Origin: [Clostridium] symbiosum
GTDB taxonomy: Bacteria > Bacillota > Clostridia > Lachnospirales > Lachnospiraceae
DNA: 32,406 nucleotides
Reading direction: 5' to 3'
Assembly (NCBI GenBank): GCA_021769625.1
Contig: JAETSN010000050.1
Span: 1 to 32,406 of the forward strand
Both the position numbers and the translations under genes were made by a program. The notes under the pieces were generated by a model that saw only the letters and a list, made by a program, of their open reading frames with translations, was not told where the DNA came from and ran no database searches. Positions 6,120 to 15,687 of the stretch are shown here, one piece after another. Position 1 is the stretch's first letter; each line of letters begins with the position of its first letter.

Positions 6120-8237
6120 ATGTTATTATATAGTGAAGAGGAAGAGGTATATGCGGAGCGGCTGGAACTGGCGGAGGGCCGGATCCTGGAGCTTTTAGGC
6201 GAACTCAGTGAAAAGCTGGAGAAGGAAGAAGATCTGCCGGATGGGAGAGAAGCGTTTCTGCGGTATTTTGGCACTCAGTTTTCGTTCTGCAATGTCTGCT
6301 GCAAGTTGGATAAATATCTGCGCTCCGGAAACGGCGCGCAGGATTCGCTGGAGGAGCTGCGGGAATTGAACCGCAATCTGTATGAGGAGATATTGCCGGA
6401 GGATTATGATGTGAGCTGGTGCAATCCGTCGGTATGCCTGCGGGAGTTTGGGGAGTACGGGCAGCTTCTGTGTGTATTGGCTGCGGAGATGCGGGCGCAG
6501 ATCGCAGCCTGTTATGAAAGGCGGGCACAGGAACTGGTGATCCGGCAGGAACTTCTGCTGGAAGTTTACGGCGCCTTTGAGAGTGCCTGGGAAGAAGGAC
6601 CGGAGGGACCAAAACCGGAGGAGATCCGGGAGATCCTGTACTGGTATGTCAGCGATTATGCCGAGGTTGTGACGGAGAGGCGGGTGAAAAGCCAGGTGGA
6701 CCCGGCGGAGGATTTCTGCACGAAGATCGTAACGGAGGCGGATCTGTCGGATAATCGTTTCCTGTACGCCTACGGGGAGTATGTGACGGAGCAGGAAGAA
6801 AAGATGGCGGATTATCTGCGGGGACTGCCGGAGGAGAAGATACAGCTGATCGCGGATACTTATACGGAAGGCTACCGTATCGGGTTTGTGCTGGGCAGAA
6901 AGGATCTGTCGAAGAAAAAGACCGTGAATATCCGTTATCATCTGGGGTTTGAGCGGATCATCCGGGCAGCGGTGAAAAATTTTGAGAAGATGGGCTTACA
7001 ACCTGTCATTTACCGCCAGGCTGTGAGCCTTCTGGAAAATAAGGGGATCAACCGCATCGGTGTCTGCGGCGCGGCGGCAAACAAACAGTTTGATTATGAT
7101 CATAAGGAAGATATCGGGATCGTTCTGGATAAAAAACTTGTAAACCGGAAGCTGGAGCTTTTGCGGAGCAGTTTTGAGAACAATAAGGAGTGGGCTTATG
7201 TCCATGCGGGTCCCGCGGTGATGGAGATTTTCGGCGAGGCGGATTTTGCGCCGGAGAATAAAGAGGCGGCGGTGAAACTGTCCGAAATGCAGCAGAAGCT
7301 TTCGGTGGAGCATGCATCCGGGGCGGGGCAGATCACCAACGAGTATATCAAAGGGGAGGAGCGCAGCTTTACGATCATCGCTTTCCCCGTGCCGGATATC
7401 GGGGAACGGTTTGCGGAGATTTTTGATGAGACGATCCGCATCAATACGCTGGATTACGATCTTTACCGGGATATCCAGCAGAGGATCATCGACGCGCTGG
7501 ATGAGGCGGAGTACTGTATCATCAGGGGGATGGGGAAGAACCGCACGAATATGAAGGTGATGCTCCACAAGCTGGCGGATCCGGCGCACCAGACAAATTT
7601 TGAGAACTGTGTGGCGGATGTGAATATCCCGGTGGGAGAGGTGTTTACCTCGCCGCAGCTTGCCGGGACGGAAGGGACCCTTCATGTCACAAAGGTATTT
7701 TTGAATGAGCTGCGGTATGAAAATCTGGAACTGGCTTTTCAGGACGGCATGGTAACGGATTACACCTGTACCAATTTCGGGACGGAGGCGGAGAACAGGA
7801 AACTGGTGAAGGATACGGTGCTGTTCCATCACGACTCGCTGCCCCTCGGGGAGTTCGCCATCGGCACCAACACCACCGCCTATGTGGCGGCAAAGCGGCT
7901 GCAGATCGAAGAAAAGCTGCCGATCCTGATCGCGGAGAAGATGGGGCCCCACTTTGCGGTGGGTGACACCTGTTATTCCCACGCGGAGGATGTGGCGGTC
8001 TTTAATCCCGACGGCAAGGAGATCATCGCCAGGGACAACGAGAGATCCCTTGTCAGGAGGGAGCATCCGGAACAGGCGTATTTTAACTGCCATACGGATA
8101 TCACGATCCCCTACGACGAGCTGGGGGAGGTTTCGGCGGTCAGGGCGGACGGAAGTGTTGTGATGATCATTGAGGAGGGGCGGTTTGTGCTGCCGGGGTG
8201 TGAGGCGCTGAATGAATCGTTGCTTTCGTGGATGTAA
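6120..8237 (+). CDS. M29-type metalloaminopeptidase with long N-terminal region
   Basis: The C-terminal half (about residues 300-705) resembles peptidase family M29 (AmpS/AmpT, thermophilic aminopeptidases), which remove N-terminal residues from peptides using two metal ions. Candidate metal and catalytic residues are Glu in FTSPQLAGTEGTLHV (near 517), Glu in LPLGEFAIGTNT (near 578), His in MGPHFAVGD (near 610), and Tyr, His and Asp in TCYSHAED (near 618-622). That order matches the family. Classic M29 enzymes are about 410 residues, while this one is 705. The first 290 residues are acidic and helical and match no domain I know. The start at 6120 follows GAAGGGGG. It stands alone between a repeat element and a chemoreceptor. 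Confidence 0.75.
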   Translation: MLLYSEEEEVYAERLELAEGRILELLGELSEKLEKEEDLPDGREAFLRYFGTQFSFCNVCCKLDKYLRSGNGAQDSLEELRELNRNLYEEILPEDYDVSWCNPSVCLREFGEYGQLLCVLAAEMRAQIAACYERRAQELVIRQELLLEVYGAFESAWEEGPEGPKPEEIREILYWYVSDYAEVVTERRVKSQVDPAEDFCTKIVTEADLSDNRFLYAYGEYVTEQEEKMADYLRGLPEEKIQLIADTYTEGYRIGFVLGRKDLSKKKTVNIRYHLGFERIIRAAVKNFEKMGLQPVIYRQAVSLLENKGINRIGVCGAAANKQFDYDHKEDIGIVLDKKLVNRKLELLRSSFENNKEWAYVHAGPAVMEIFGEADFAPENKEAAVKLSEMQQKLSVEHASGAGQITNEYIKGEERSFTIIAFPVPDIGERFAEIFDETIRINTLDYDLYRDIQQRIIDALDEAEYCIIRGMGKNRTNMKVMLHKLADPAHQTNFENCVADVNIPVGEVFTSPQLAGTEGTLHVTKVFLNELRYENLELAFQDGMVTDYTCTNFGTEAENRKLVKDTVLFHHDSLPLGEFAIGTNTTAYVAAKRLQIEEKLPILIAEKMGPHFAVGDTCYSHAEDVAVFNPDGKEIIARDNERSLVRREHPEQAYFNCHTDITIPYDELGEVSAVRADGSVVMIIEEGRFVLPGCEALNESLLSWM

Positions 8238-8267
8238 ATGTAAAAGATTTTAGAGGAGGAACGGGCA

Positions 8268-10301
8268 ATGAAAAACTGGAAGTTAAGCAGAAAAATCACA
8301 CTTGGGATCATGCTGATCGTTATGTTATGTATGAGTTTGCTCTATGTTACGGCAAACAGAACGCTGAACGATATGATGGAGGAATCCGAGCGGGAGCATA
8401 TGCGAAGCATACTGGTGGGGCAGACTGCCCTGATCGAGGAGCATGTAACGCGCCAGGAGGACATACTGACCGCTTACAGTAAAGCGCCGGCGGTCAGGGA
8501 ACTCTTGAAAGATGTTGAAAATCCCGAAAAACTGAAGACGGCACAGGAATATACGGAATATTTTTATGCAGGGCTGGAAAACTGGGAAGGGCTGTACATA
8601 GGGGAATGGAATACGCATGTTATAGCGCATTCAAACCCGGACGTGGTCGGTATCGTGACGAGAGAGGGAGAGGGCCTGAAAGCGCTGCAGGATGAAATGA
8701 TATCGCGGGGCGGTTTGTATGATGCGGGTATCATCGTTTCACCGGCTTCCGGAAAACTGACATTGTCCATGTACTGCCCGGTGTTTGACACAGATGGAAA
8801 AACTATTTTGGGCTATGTGGGCGGCGGTCCGTTTGTGGAGGAGCTGGAGAAGCTTTTGAACGGACTGAGAAGTGAAGATGACACAAAAGACTATTATATG
8901 ATCAATGTGGAAACCGGCACATATATTTTTGCGGACGATAAATCTTTGATCGCCGCGGAGATACAGGATGAAATGCTGCTTACGGCCATTGACCAGATCA
9001 AAGCAGGACAGAGCGCCGGAGAGTTTACCTATGAAGGTGCGGAGGGAAACATTGTTGTAAATTATCAGTATAATGACAGGCACGGCTGGGCTGTCATATC
9101 TTATGACAGCGAGGAGAATATTTACAGGGCTGTCAGAGAAAATATGATGATTCTGGGAAAAATCTGTATTATATTTGTGGTGATCATCAGTGTACTGGCC
9201 TTTGTAATGATCGTGGTGAGCATGCGGCCGCTCAGATATGTGGAGGAAGCCATTATCCGGCTCAGCGGCCTGAAACTGGAGAAGAGCAGAAAACTTACGC
9301 CCTGGATCGGGAAAAGGAGCGAGATCGGAAAGATCGCGACAGCAATGGATTCCTTATACGGGGCTCTGGGTGAAATGGTGGCAACTCTTGCCGCATGTTC
9401 TTCCTCCCTCAGTGATTCCGCAGTGGCGATGCAGAATTCGTCGAATGTCCTGATCTCCTGTGTGTCGGATAATTCCAGAGCGGTGACAACCTTTGCGCAG
9501 CACACGGAACAGATCAACGATACGGTCACAAAAGTGGATCAGGAAATGGAGGATATCGCAGAGGTTGTCTCAGGGGTAGGTGAGCAGATCAAAGAAGGAA
9601 GCATGCGGGGGAACCAGCTCTTAAGCGAGGTTGAGCGGATGCAGCAGCTGGCGGATCATACCATGACAAGTACAAGCCGGCAGATCAAAGATAATCAGAA
9701 AGCTATCGAGAAAGCGATGGAGGAGCTGCAGTCGCTGATGCGGATTGATGAGATGGCTGCAAAGATCCTGGGTATTGCCAGCCAGACCAATCTGCTGTCG
9801 CTGAACGCTTCGATCGAAGCGGCGAGGGCAGGGGAAGCGGGAAAAGGATTTGCGGTGGTGGCCGAGGAGATCGGCGGGCTGGCAAATAATTCTTCCGAGG
9901 CCGCAACGCAGATACAGTCTATCTGTAATGAGACAAAGGACAATATCGGACATGTGAAGGAGTGTTTCGATCAGGTGATCCTGTTTTTGCAGAAAGACGT
10001 GCAATCACGGTTTACGGAATTTGCCGATATCACAAGGGATTACTATCAGTCGGTTCAGGATATTCAGCATATTATTTCGGATATTGCGGAGGCATCCGGC
10101 GTGTTTGCCGATACCGTGCAGAATATCCAGTCCCAGATCCGGGAGGTATCGGATGTGCCGGGAGCGGAGAATGTCAGCAGTGAAGATATGCTGGACAAGG
10201 CGAGACAGACTGCGGAGACCACGGAGGCGATGACGGTGATCGTAGACAAAAATAAGGAGAATGCGAATGAGATCAGCGGGATCGTGAAGCGTTTTTCGTA
10301 G
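8268..10301 (+). CDS. Methyl-accepting chemotaxis protein
   Basis: This 677-residue receptor has a first membrane helix (about 10-28) and an extracellular sensory region of about 260 residues that looks like a double Cache domain, with [18 protein letters not shown] and [28 protein letters not shown] second helix follows (about 294-317), then a HAMP-like linker and a cytoplasmic signalling domain. The hairpin tip is the conserved [20 protein letters not shown] (from about residue 500), continuing [17 protein letters not shown]. Such receptors control CheA and so flagellar rotation. A SigD-type promoter elsewhere in the window supports motility. The ATG follows AGAGGAGG. Cache domains bind small ligands such as amino acids or carboxylates; which one is not visible. 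Confidence 0.93.
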   Translation: MKNWKLSRKITLGIMLIVMLCMSLLYVTANRTLNDMMEESEREHMRSILVGQTALIEEHVTRQEDILTAYSKAPAVRELLKDVENPEKLKTAQEYTEYFYAGLENWEGLYIGEWNTHVIAHSNPDVVGIVTREGEGLKALQDEMISRGGLYDAGIIVSPASGKLTLSMYCPVFDTDGKTILGYVGGGPFVEELEKLLNGLRSEDDTKDYYMINVETGTYIFADDKSLIAAEIQDEMLLTAIDQIKAGQSAGEFTYEGAEGNIVVNYQYNDRHGWAVISYDSEENIYRAVRENMMILGKICIIFVVIISVLAFVMIVVSMRPLRYVEEAIIRLSGLKLEKSRKLTPWIGKRSEIGKIATAMDSLYGALGEMVATLAACSSSLSDSAVAMQNSSNVLISCVSDNSRAVTTFAQHTEQINDTVTKVDQEMEDIAEVVSGVGEQIKEGSMRGNQLLSEVERMQQLADHTMTSTSRQIKDNQKAIEKAMEELQSLMRIDEMAAKILGIASQTNLLSLNASIEAARAGEAGKGFAVVAEEIGGLANNSSEAATQIQSICNETKDNIGHVKECFDQVILFLQKDVQSRFTEFADITRDYYQSVQDIQHIISDIAEASGVFADTVQNIQSQIREVSDVPGAENVSSEDMLDKARQTAETTEAMTVIVDKNKENANEISGIVKRFS

Positions 10302-10328
10302 GGAAGGGATACTCTGAAGAAAATAGTA

Positions 10329-10357
10329 TTGCGCAGAATGAAAATTTCGGCTACACT
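10329..10357 (+). promoter_or_regulatory. Candidate promoter of the purine gene cluster
   Basis: TTGCGC (10329-10334), 17 bases, then TACACT (10352-10357), 28 bases before purE. The boxes are moderate. No purine riboswitch-like aptamer can fit in the 83 bases between the chemoreceptor and purE. Confidence 0.45.
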
Positions 10358-10384
10358 AATATAGTTTAACAGGAGGATGAGAGT

Positions 10385-10891
10385 ATGGCACAGGTAGGGA
10401 TTGTGATGGGCAGCGATTCGGATATGCCGGTGATGGCGAAAGCGGCGGATATTCTGGATAAGCTGGGGATCAGTTACGAGATGACGATCCTTTCGGCACA
10501 CAGGGAGCCGGAGGAGTTTTTTGCTTACGCGAAGGGGGCGGAGGCAAAGGGATTTAAGGTGATCATTGCGGGAGCGGGCATGGCGGCACATCTGCCGGGC
10601 ATGTGTGCGGCGATCTTTCCGATGCCGGTGATCGGTATCCCGATGCACACCACATCCCTCGGGGGAAGGGATTCTCTGTATTCCATCGTGCAGATGCCCA
10701 CGGGTATCCCGGTGGCGACGGTGGCGATAAACGGCGGCGCGAACGCAGGACTTCTGGCAGCAAAGATCCTTGCAACGTCCGATGAGGCATTGCTTAAGAA
10801 GCTGAAGGAGTACAGTGAGAATATGAAGCAGGAAGTGCAGGCGAAGGATCGGAAACTGCAGGAAGTCGGATATAGAAACTATAGCAAATGA
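10385..10891 (+). CDS. purE: N5-carboxyaminoimidazole ribonucleotide mutase, class I PurE
   Basis: PurE rearranges N5-CAIR to CAIR in de novo purine synthesis. The protein has 168 residues, typical of class I. It shows [10 protein letters not shown] at the N terminus (substrate phosphate site), SAHREPE with the catalytic His (about residue 40), and the [11 protein letters not shown] and [14 protein letters not shown] segments. AGGAGG lies 8 bases before the ATG. It is the first of a same-strand cluster (purE, purM, purN, then purD) and is 28 bases from purM. The partner PurK, which makes N5-CAIR, is not in the window. Confidence 0.96.
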   Translation: MAQVGIVMGSDSDMPVMAKAADILDKLGISYEMTILSAHREPEEFFAYAKGAEAKGFKVIIAGAGMAAHLPGMCAAIFPMPVIGIPMHTTSLGGRDSLYSIVQMPTGIPVATVAINGGANAGLLAAKILATSDEALLKKLKEYSENMKQEVQAKDRKLQEVGYRNYSK

Positions 10892-10919
10892 AACAAAACC
10901 GAGGAACAGGAGAAAAGAG

Positions 10920-11945
10920 ATGGATTATAAAAAAGCAGGCGTGGATATAGAAGCGGGCTACAGGTCCGTAGATCTGATGAAACAGTATGTAAAAAAGACG
11001 ATGCGGCCGGAAGCCTTAGGGGGGCTTGGCGGCTTTTCGGGCGCTTTTTCCATGGAACGGTTTAAAGAGATGGAGAAGCCGATACTTGTGTCAGGAACAG
11101 ACGGCGTAGGGACGAAACTGAAGCTGGCTTTTGTGTTGGATAAGCATGATACGATAGGGATCGACTGTGTGGCGATGTGCGTCAACGATATCGTCTGCGC
11201 CGGCGGGGAGCCGCTGTTTTTTCTGGATTATATCGCCTGCGGGAAAAACTTTCCGGAAAAGATCGCATCTATTGTAAAGGGAGTGGCGGAAGGCTGTGTG
11301 CAGTCGGAAGCCGCGCTGATCGGCGGGGAGACGGCGGAACATCCCGATCTGATGCCGGAGGAGGAGTATGACCTTGCCGGTTTTGCGGTGGGGATCGTGG
11401 ATGAGAAAGACATGATCACCGGCGCGGATGTAGCCGCGGGGGATGTGCTGATCGGCATCGCCAGTTCCGGTGTGCACTCCAACGGTTTTTCCCTTGTGCG
11501 GAAAGTGTTTGAGATGACAAAAGAGAGTCTGGATACTTACTATGATATGCTGGGAACTACGCTGGGAGAGGCGCTCCTTGTTCCTACAAGAATTTATGTG
11601 AAAGCGCTGAAGGCGGTGAAAGCATCGGGCGTGCGTATAAAGGGCTGCAGCCACATCACGGGCGGCGGTTTTTACGAGAATATACCGAGAATGCTGCCTG
11701 AGGGCGTCTGCGCTGTCGTAAAAAAAGACAGTTATGAGATGCCGGCCATCTTTAAACTGCTGCAGGAAAAGGGTGGTATAGAAGAAAATATGATGTATAA
11801 TACTTACAATATGGGACTCGGCATGGTGCTTGCGGTGGATGCCGCGGATGCAGAGAAGGCTATGGAAGCGCTGGGGAAAGCCGGCGAAAAAGCTTATATC
11901 ATCGGCAATGTGGAAGCGGGAGATAAAGGAGTGCGGTTATGTTGA
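10920..11945 (+). CDS. purM: Phosphoribosylformylglycinamidine cyclo-ligase (AIR synthetase)
   Basis: PurM closes the imidazole ring of AIR using ATP. The 341-residue protein has the ATP-binding N-terminal pattern [20 protein letters not shown], then [20 protein letters not shown] and [11 protein letters not shown]. Further on are [18 protein letters not shown] and the C-terminal [16 protein letters not shown] and [11 protein letters not shown]. All are PurM landmarks in the right order. AGGAG precedes the ATG. The stop codon overlaps the purN start, so the two are probably translationally coupled. The last codons of purM also carry the purN ribosome binding site. Confidence 0.97.
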   Translation: MDYKKAGVDIEAGYRSVDLMKQYVKKTMRPEALGGLGGFSGAFSMERFKEMEKPILVSGTDGVGTKLKLAFVLDKHDTIGIDCVAMCVNDIVCAGGEPLFFLDYIACGKNFPEKIASIVKGVAEGCVQSEAALIGGETAEHPDLMPEEEYDLAGFAVGIVDEKDMITGADVAAGDVLIGIASSGVHSNGFSLVRKVFEMTKESLDTYYDMLGTTLGEALLVPTRIYVKALKAVKASGVRIKGCSHITGGGFYENIPRMLPEGVCAVVKKDSYEMPAIFKLLQEKGGIEENMMYNTYNMGLGMVLAVDAADAEKAMEALGKAGEKAYIIGNVEAGDKGVRLC

Positions 11946-12688
11946 CGGAGCAGGCTCCGGCAATGGTAGCTGCCGCAGATCGTGCCGGTATAAGCGGTTT
12001 TGCCGCGGACGCTTCTGTCTGCGGGGATACTCTCTCCGATCGTCCCCGCTTCGATGGGAAAAGAAAACTGCGGGTGCTCGTCTGTGTCTCCGGCGGGGGG
12101 ACGAACCTGCAGGCGATCATTGACGCGAAAAAAGCGGGAAGGCTGGAGAATGCGGAACTGGTCCGCGTGATCAGCAATAAAAAGGACGCATATGCGCTTG
12201 AGCGCGCCGAAAAAGCCGGGATCGAAGGCGTCTGTGTCTCGCCGAAGGAGTTTCCGGACAGGGAGGCGTTCCATAAAGCTTTTTCAGCCGCGGTGGAGGA
12301 GGCAGCGCCGGATCTGATTGTGCTGGCGGGATTCCTTGTGGTGCTGCCGGCGGAGATGATCTCCCGTTATCGGAACCGGATCATCAATATCCATCCGTCT
12401 CTGATCCCCTCTTTCTGCGGGACGGGATTTTACGGGTTGAAAGTGCATGAAGCCGCCCTTGCGAGGGGCGTCAGGGTGACCGGCGCCACGGTGCATTTTG
12501 TGGACGAAGGGACGGACACGGGCCCCATCATCCTTCAGAAGCCGGTGATGGTGCAGGAGGGCGACACCCCTGAGGCTTTACAGCGCCGCGTGATGGAGGA
12601 AGCGGAGTGGATCCTTTTGCCGGAGGCAATCGAACTGATCGCGGCAGGGCAGGTGGATATTGTGGATAACAGGGTGATGATCAGGTAG
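11939..12688 (+). CDS. purN: Phosphoribosylglycinamide formyltransferase, with N-terminal extension
   Basis: PurN transfers a formyl group from 10-formyltetrahydrofolate to GAR. The core starts at [19 protein letters not shown] (about residue 45). It carries the catalytic set: Asn and His in [11 protein letters not shown], and Asp in [18 protein letters not shown]. Family members are usually 190-210 residues, while this one is 249. The start at 11939 overlaps the purM stop and has AAAGGAG at a good distance, and no in-frame ATG lies just before the core. The extra 43 or so residues, rich in Ala, Asp and Arg, therefore seem real. The gene is followed by a degraded ATPase gene and then purD. 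Confidence 0.94.
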   Translation: MLTEQAPAMVAAADRAGISGFAADASVCGDTLSDRPRFDGKRKLRVLVCVSGGGTNLQAIIDAKKAGRLENAELVRVISNKKDAYALERAEKAGIEGVCVSPKEFPDREAFHKAFSAAVEEAAPDLIVLAGFLVVLPAEMISRYRNRIINIHPSLIPSFCGTGFYGLKVHEAALARGVRVTGATVHFVDEGTDTGPIILQKPVMVQEGDTPEALQRRVMEEAEWILLPEAIELIAAGQVDIVDNRVMIR

Positions 12689-12787
12689 AGGCAGGATAAT
12701 CCTGACAAGGCGAAATATGTGTATCGTTTGGAGGAGAACTGATATTATTTTATATATGTAACCGGTATACTGACCGTAGGAGATAAT

Positions 12788-14258
12788 ATGGGAATCTATC
12801 TAAATCCGGGGAACGACAGTTTCCGGCGGGCGATCCGCTCTGAGATCTATGTGGATAAGACGGGGCTGATCGCACTGACAAATAAATATCTGGACACAGA
12901 GCAGCAGTTTATCTGCGTCAGCAGGCCCAGACGTTTTGGAAAATCGATGGCGCTCGGGATGCTTGCCGCTTACTACAGCCGTGGCTGTGACTCCCGGAAG
13001 CTGTTTGGCGGATTAAAAATTGAGGATGATCCGACTTATGAGGAATATCTGAACCAGTATGACGTCATTTACCTGAATATGCAGCAGTTTCTGATAGAAT
13101 CCGCATCAGAGAAGATAACCGAGTATCTGGAACAGGAAGTATACGGAGAACTTTTAAAGGAATATGGGGAGGTTCTGGGAAAAGGCCAGATGAGGCTTGC
13201 CGTTGCGCTGCGGCGGATCTATGCCGCTACGGCAGGAAAGTAGTCTTTCTGATCGACGAATGGGACTGTGTGATGCGGGAGCGGCAGGAGTCGGAGGAAC
13301 TCCAGAGACAATATCTGGATTTTCTGCGGAATCTCCTGAAGGATCAGCCCTACGTGGCGCTCGCCTATATGACGGGCATCCTCCCGGTGAAGAAATACGG
13401 ACAGCATTCGGCGCTCAACATGTTCTGGGAATTCTCCATGATCGATCAGGGATTTTTTGAGGAATACACCGGATTTACGGAGCATGAAGTACAGGAATTG
13501 TGCGAGCGGTTTTCCATGGATTTCGCCCTGGCGGGAAGCTGGTATGACGGATATCAGTTTGTCCGGTTTCAGCATATCTATAATCCGAAGTCTGTGGTGG
13601 AGGCGATGCACAGCCGCAGGTTTTCGAATTACTGGACAACGACGGAAACTTACGATGCGCTGAAAATATATATGGATATGGACTTTGACGGGCTAAGGCA
13701 AAATATCGTGCAGATGCTGGGCGGGGAGCGGATCAAAGTGAATACGCTCAGCTTTCAGAACGATATGCGGAATTTCCGGGTGAAGGACGATGTGCTGACA
13801 TTGTTGATCCATCTGGGCTACCTCGGCTATGATTCAGAGCGGGAGGAGGCGTTTATCCCGAACAGGGAGATCTCCCGGGAATTCGAGAATGCCATGAGTG
13901 TCGGCGGCTGGCCCGAGGTGATGCGCGTCTTAAAGGCATCGGAAAAGTAGGGCTCGCCTATTACAGTGCGAGAAAGGATTACAGGATCATCCGGGAGATG
14001 CCGGTGGGATATGGCTTTGCGGATATCGTTTTTTGGCCGTTGGCGTACAGTAAAAAGCCCGCGATCATCGTGGAACTGAAATATGATAAGTCTGCCCGGA
14101 CTGCCGTAAGCCAGATAAAGGACAGACAGTATATAGAGGGGCTTGCAGGTTATTCGGGGGAGGTCGTGCTGGTCGGAGTAAACTACGACAAGGGCAGTAA
14201 AAACAAGCCGCACAGTTGTATCATAGAGAAGACGATGTATGGCATCCAAACGAAATAA
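12788..14258 (+). pseudogene. Broken AAA-ATPase-like / PD-(D/E)XK-like gene
   Basis: Three successive reading frames together give one recognisable protein. Part 1 (12788-13243) has the opening NPGNDSFRRAIRSEIYVDKT and the nucleotide-binding RPRRFGKSMALGML, where GKS is the P-loop. Part 2 (about 13236-13950) continues with KVVFLIDEWDCVM, the Walker B region, and YMTGILPVKKYG. Part 3 (about 13950-14258) holds GFADIVF and IIVELKYDKSA, a PD-(D/E)XK nuclease-like core. Each junction behaves as a one-base loss (or two-base gain). At the second junction about 40 residues expected between LKASE and GLAYYSARKDY are also missing. Intact relatives (PF09820 plus PF08011 architecture) are near 550 residues and their function is unknown. 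It splits the purine cluster between purN and purD. RBS is TAGGAG before 12788. Confidence 0.8.
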
Positions 14259-14289
14259 AAGATAGAAAAGATAAAGCAGGAGAGAAAAC

Positions 14290-15564
14290 ATGAACATTTT
14301 GATAGTAGGAAGCGGCGGCAGGGAGCACGCCATCGCCATGAGCGCCGCAAAGAGCCCGCGAGCCGAAAAGATCTACTGCGCGCCGGGAAACGCGGGTATT
14401 GCTTCCATAGCGGAGTGCGTGCCCATCGGCGCCATGGAATTTGAAAAACTGGTATCCTTCGCAAAGGAAAACAGGATCGATCTTGTGATCGTGGGCATGG
14501 ACGACCCGCTGGTGGGCGGCCTGGTAGACGCGATGGAGGCGGCGGGTATCCGCACCTTCGGCCCAAGAAAGAATGCAGCGATCCTGGAGGGCAGCAAGGC
14601 TTTTTCCAAAGACCTGATGAAAAAATACCATATTCCCACGGCGGCATATGAGACGTTCGACGATCCGGAAAAGGCGCTTGTCTATTTAAAGACGGCTTCT
14701 TTCCCAATCGTGCTGAAGGCGGACGGACTGGCGCTCGGAAAGGGTGTGTTGATCTGCAATACCCCGGAGGAAGCGGAGGACGGCGTCAGGACTATCATGG
14801 AGGATAAGAAGTTCGGGGATGCCGGAAACCGGATGGTCATCGAAGAGTTTATGACCGGTAGAGAAGTCTCGGTGCTGTCCTTTGTGGACGGGAAAACCAT
14901 TAAGATCATGTCCTCGGCGCAGGACCATAAGCGGGCGGGGGATAACGATACAGGCCTTAACACCGGCGGCATGGGGACTTTTTCGCCCAGTCCCTTCTAT
15001 ACGGAAGAGGTAGATGAGTACTGTAAAAAGTATATTTATCAGGCAACCGTGGATGCGATGGCGGCGGAGGGCAGAGCCTTTAAAGGCGTGATCTTCTTCG
15101 GACTGATGCTGACGGAAAAAGGCCCGAGAGTGCTGGAGTACAACGCGAGATTCGGCGACCCGGAGGCGCAGGTGGTGCTGCCGCGCATGAAGAATGATAT
15201 TCTGGAAGTGATGGAAGCCTGCATCGACGGAAAACTGGATGAGATCAGGCTGGAGTTTGAGGACAATGCGGCGGTCTGCGTGGTGCTTGCTTCCGATGGC
15301 TATCCGCTTCACTATGAGAAGGGGCTTGCCATATCCGGGCTTGAACGGTTTGAGAGCGAGGAAGGGTACTACTGCTTCCATGCGGGTACAAAATTCGACG
15401 AGAACGGAACGTTGGTCACGAACGGCGGCAGGGTGCTGGGGATCACCGCAAAGGGGTCCGATCTGAAAGAAGCGAGAAAAAATGCTTATGCGGCCACAGA
15501 ATGGGTACAGTTCGCAAACAAGTATATGCGCCATGATATCGGAAATACTATTATGGATCTGTAA
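14290..15564 (+). CDS. purD: Phosphoribosylamine-glycine ligase (GAR synthetase)
   Basis: PurD joins phosphoribosylamine and glycine with ATP, an early step of purine synthesis. The 424-residue protein begins with the signature MNILIVGSGGREHAIAM. It continues with the ATP-grasp region FPIVLKADGLALGKGVLI, FMTGREVSVLSFVDG and SSAQDHKRAGDNDTG, and ends the catalytic part with LEYNARFGDPEAQVVLPRM. Length and order are normal. The ATG follows AGGAGAG. It probably belonged to one operon with purE-purM-purN; a broken ATPase gene now lies between, with only 31 bases from its end to purD. No new promoter is obvious in that gap. Confidence 0.97.
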   Translation: MNILIVGSGGREHAIAMSAAKSPRAEKIYCAPGNAGIASIAECVPIGAMEFEKLVSFAKENRIDLVIVGMDDPLVGGLVDAMEAAGIRTFGPRKNAAILEGSKAFSKDLMKKYHIPTAAYETFDDPEKALVYLKTASFPIVLKADGLALGKGVLICNTPEEAEDGVRTIMEDKKFGDAGNRMVIEEFMTGREVSVLSFVDGKTIKIMSSAQDHKRAGDNDTGLNTGGMGTFSPSPFYTEEVDEYCKKYIYQATVDAMAAEGRAFKGVIFFGLMLTEKGPRVLEYNARFGDPEAQVVLPRMKNDILEVMEACIDGKLDEIRLEFEDNAAVCVVLASDGYPLHYEKGLAISGLERFESEEGYYCFHAGTKFDENGTLVTNGGRVLGITAKGSDLKEARKNAYAATEWVQFANKYMRHDIGNTIMDL

Positions 15565-15687
15565 CAGGACGTGAAAGTTTTTGGCGATAAGGATAAAAGG
15601 CGGCATGTCATTGCAGCAGACTGCTCTGATATGGGAAGAGGAAAGCGCATCGGTATGATGCGGCAGAAAAATGAAAAGAGGTTTCAC

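Noticed and set aside
6996-8093. A 365-codon minus-strand open frame inside the aminopeptidase gene
   Set aside because: Same reasoning: His/Arg-rich shadow of a real gene.
10302-10384. Purine riboswitch before purE
   Set aside because: Only 83 bases are available and no three-way junction with the conserved loop sequences is visible.
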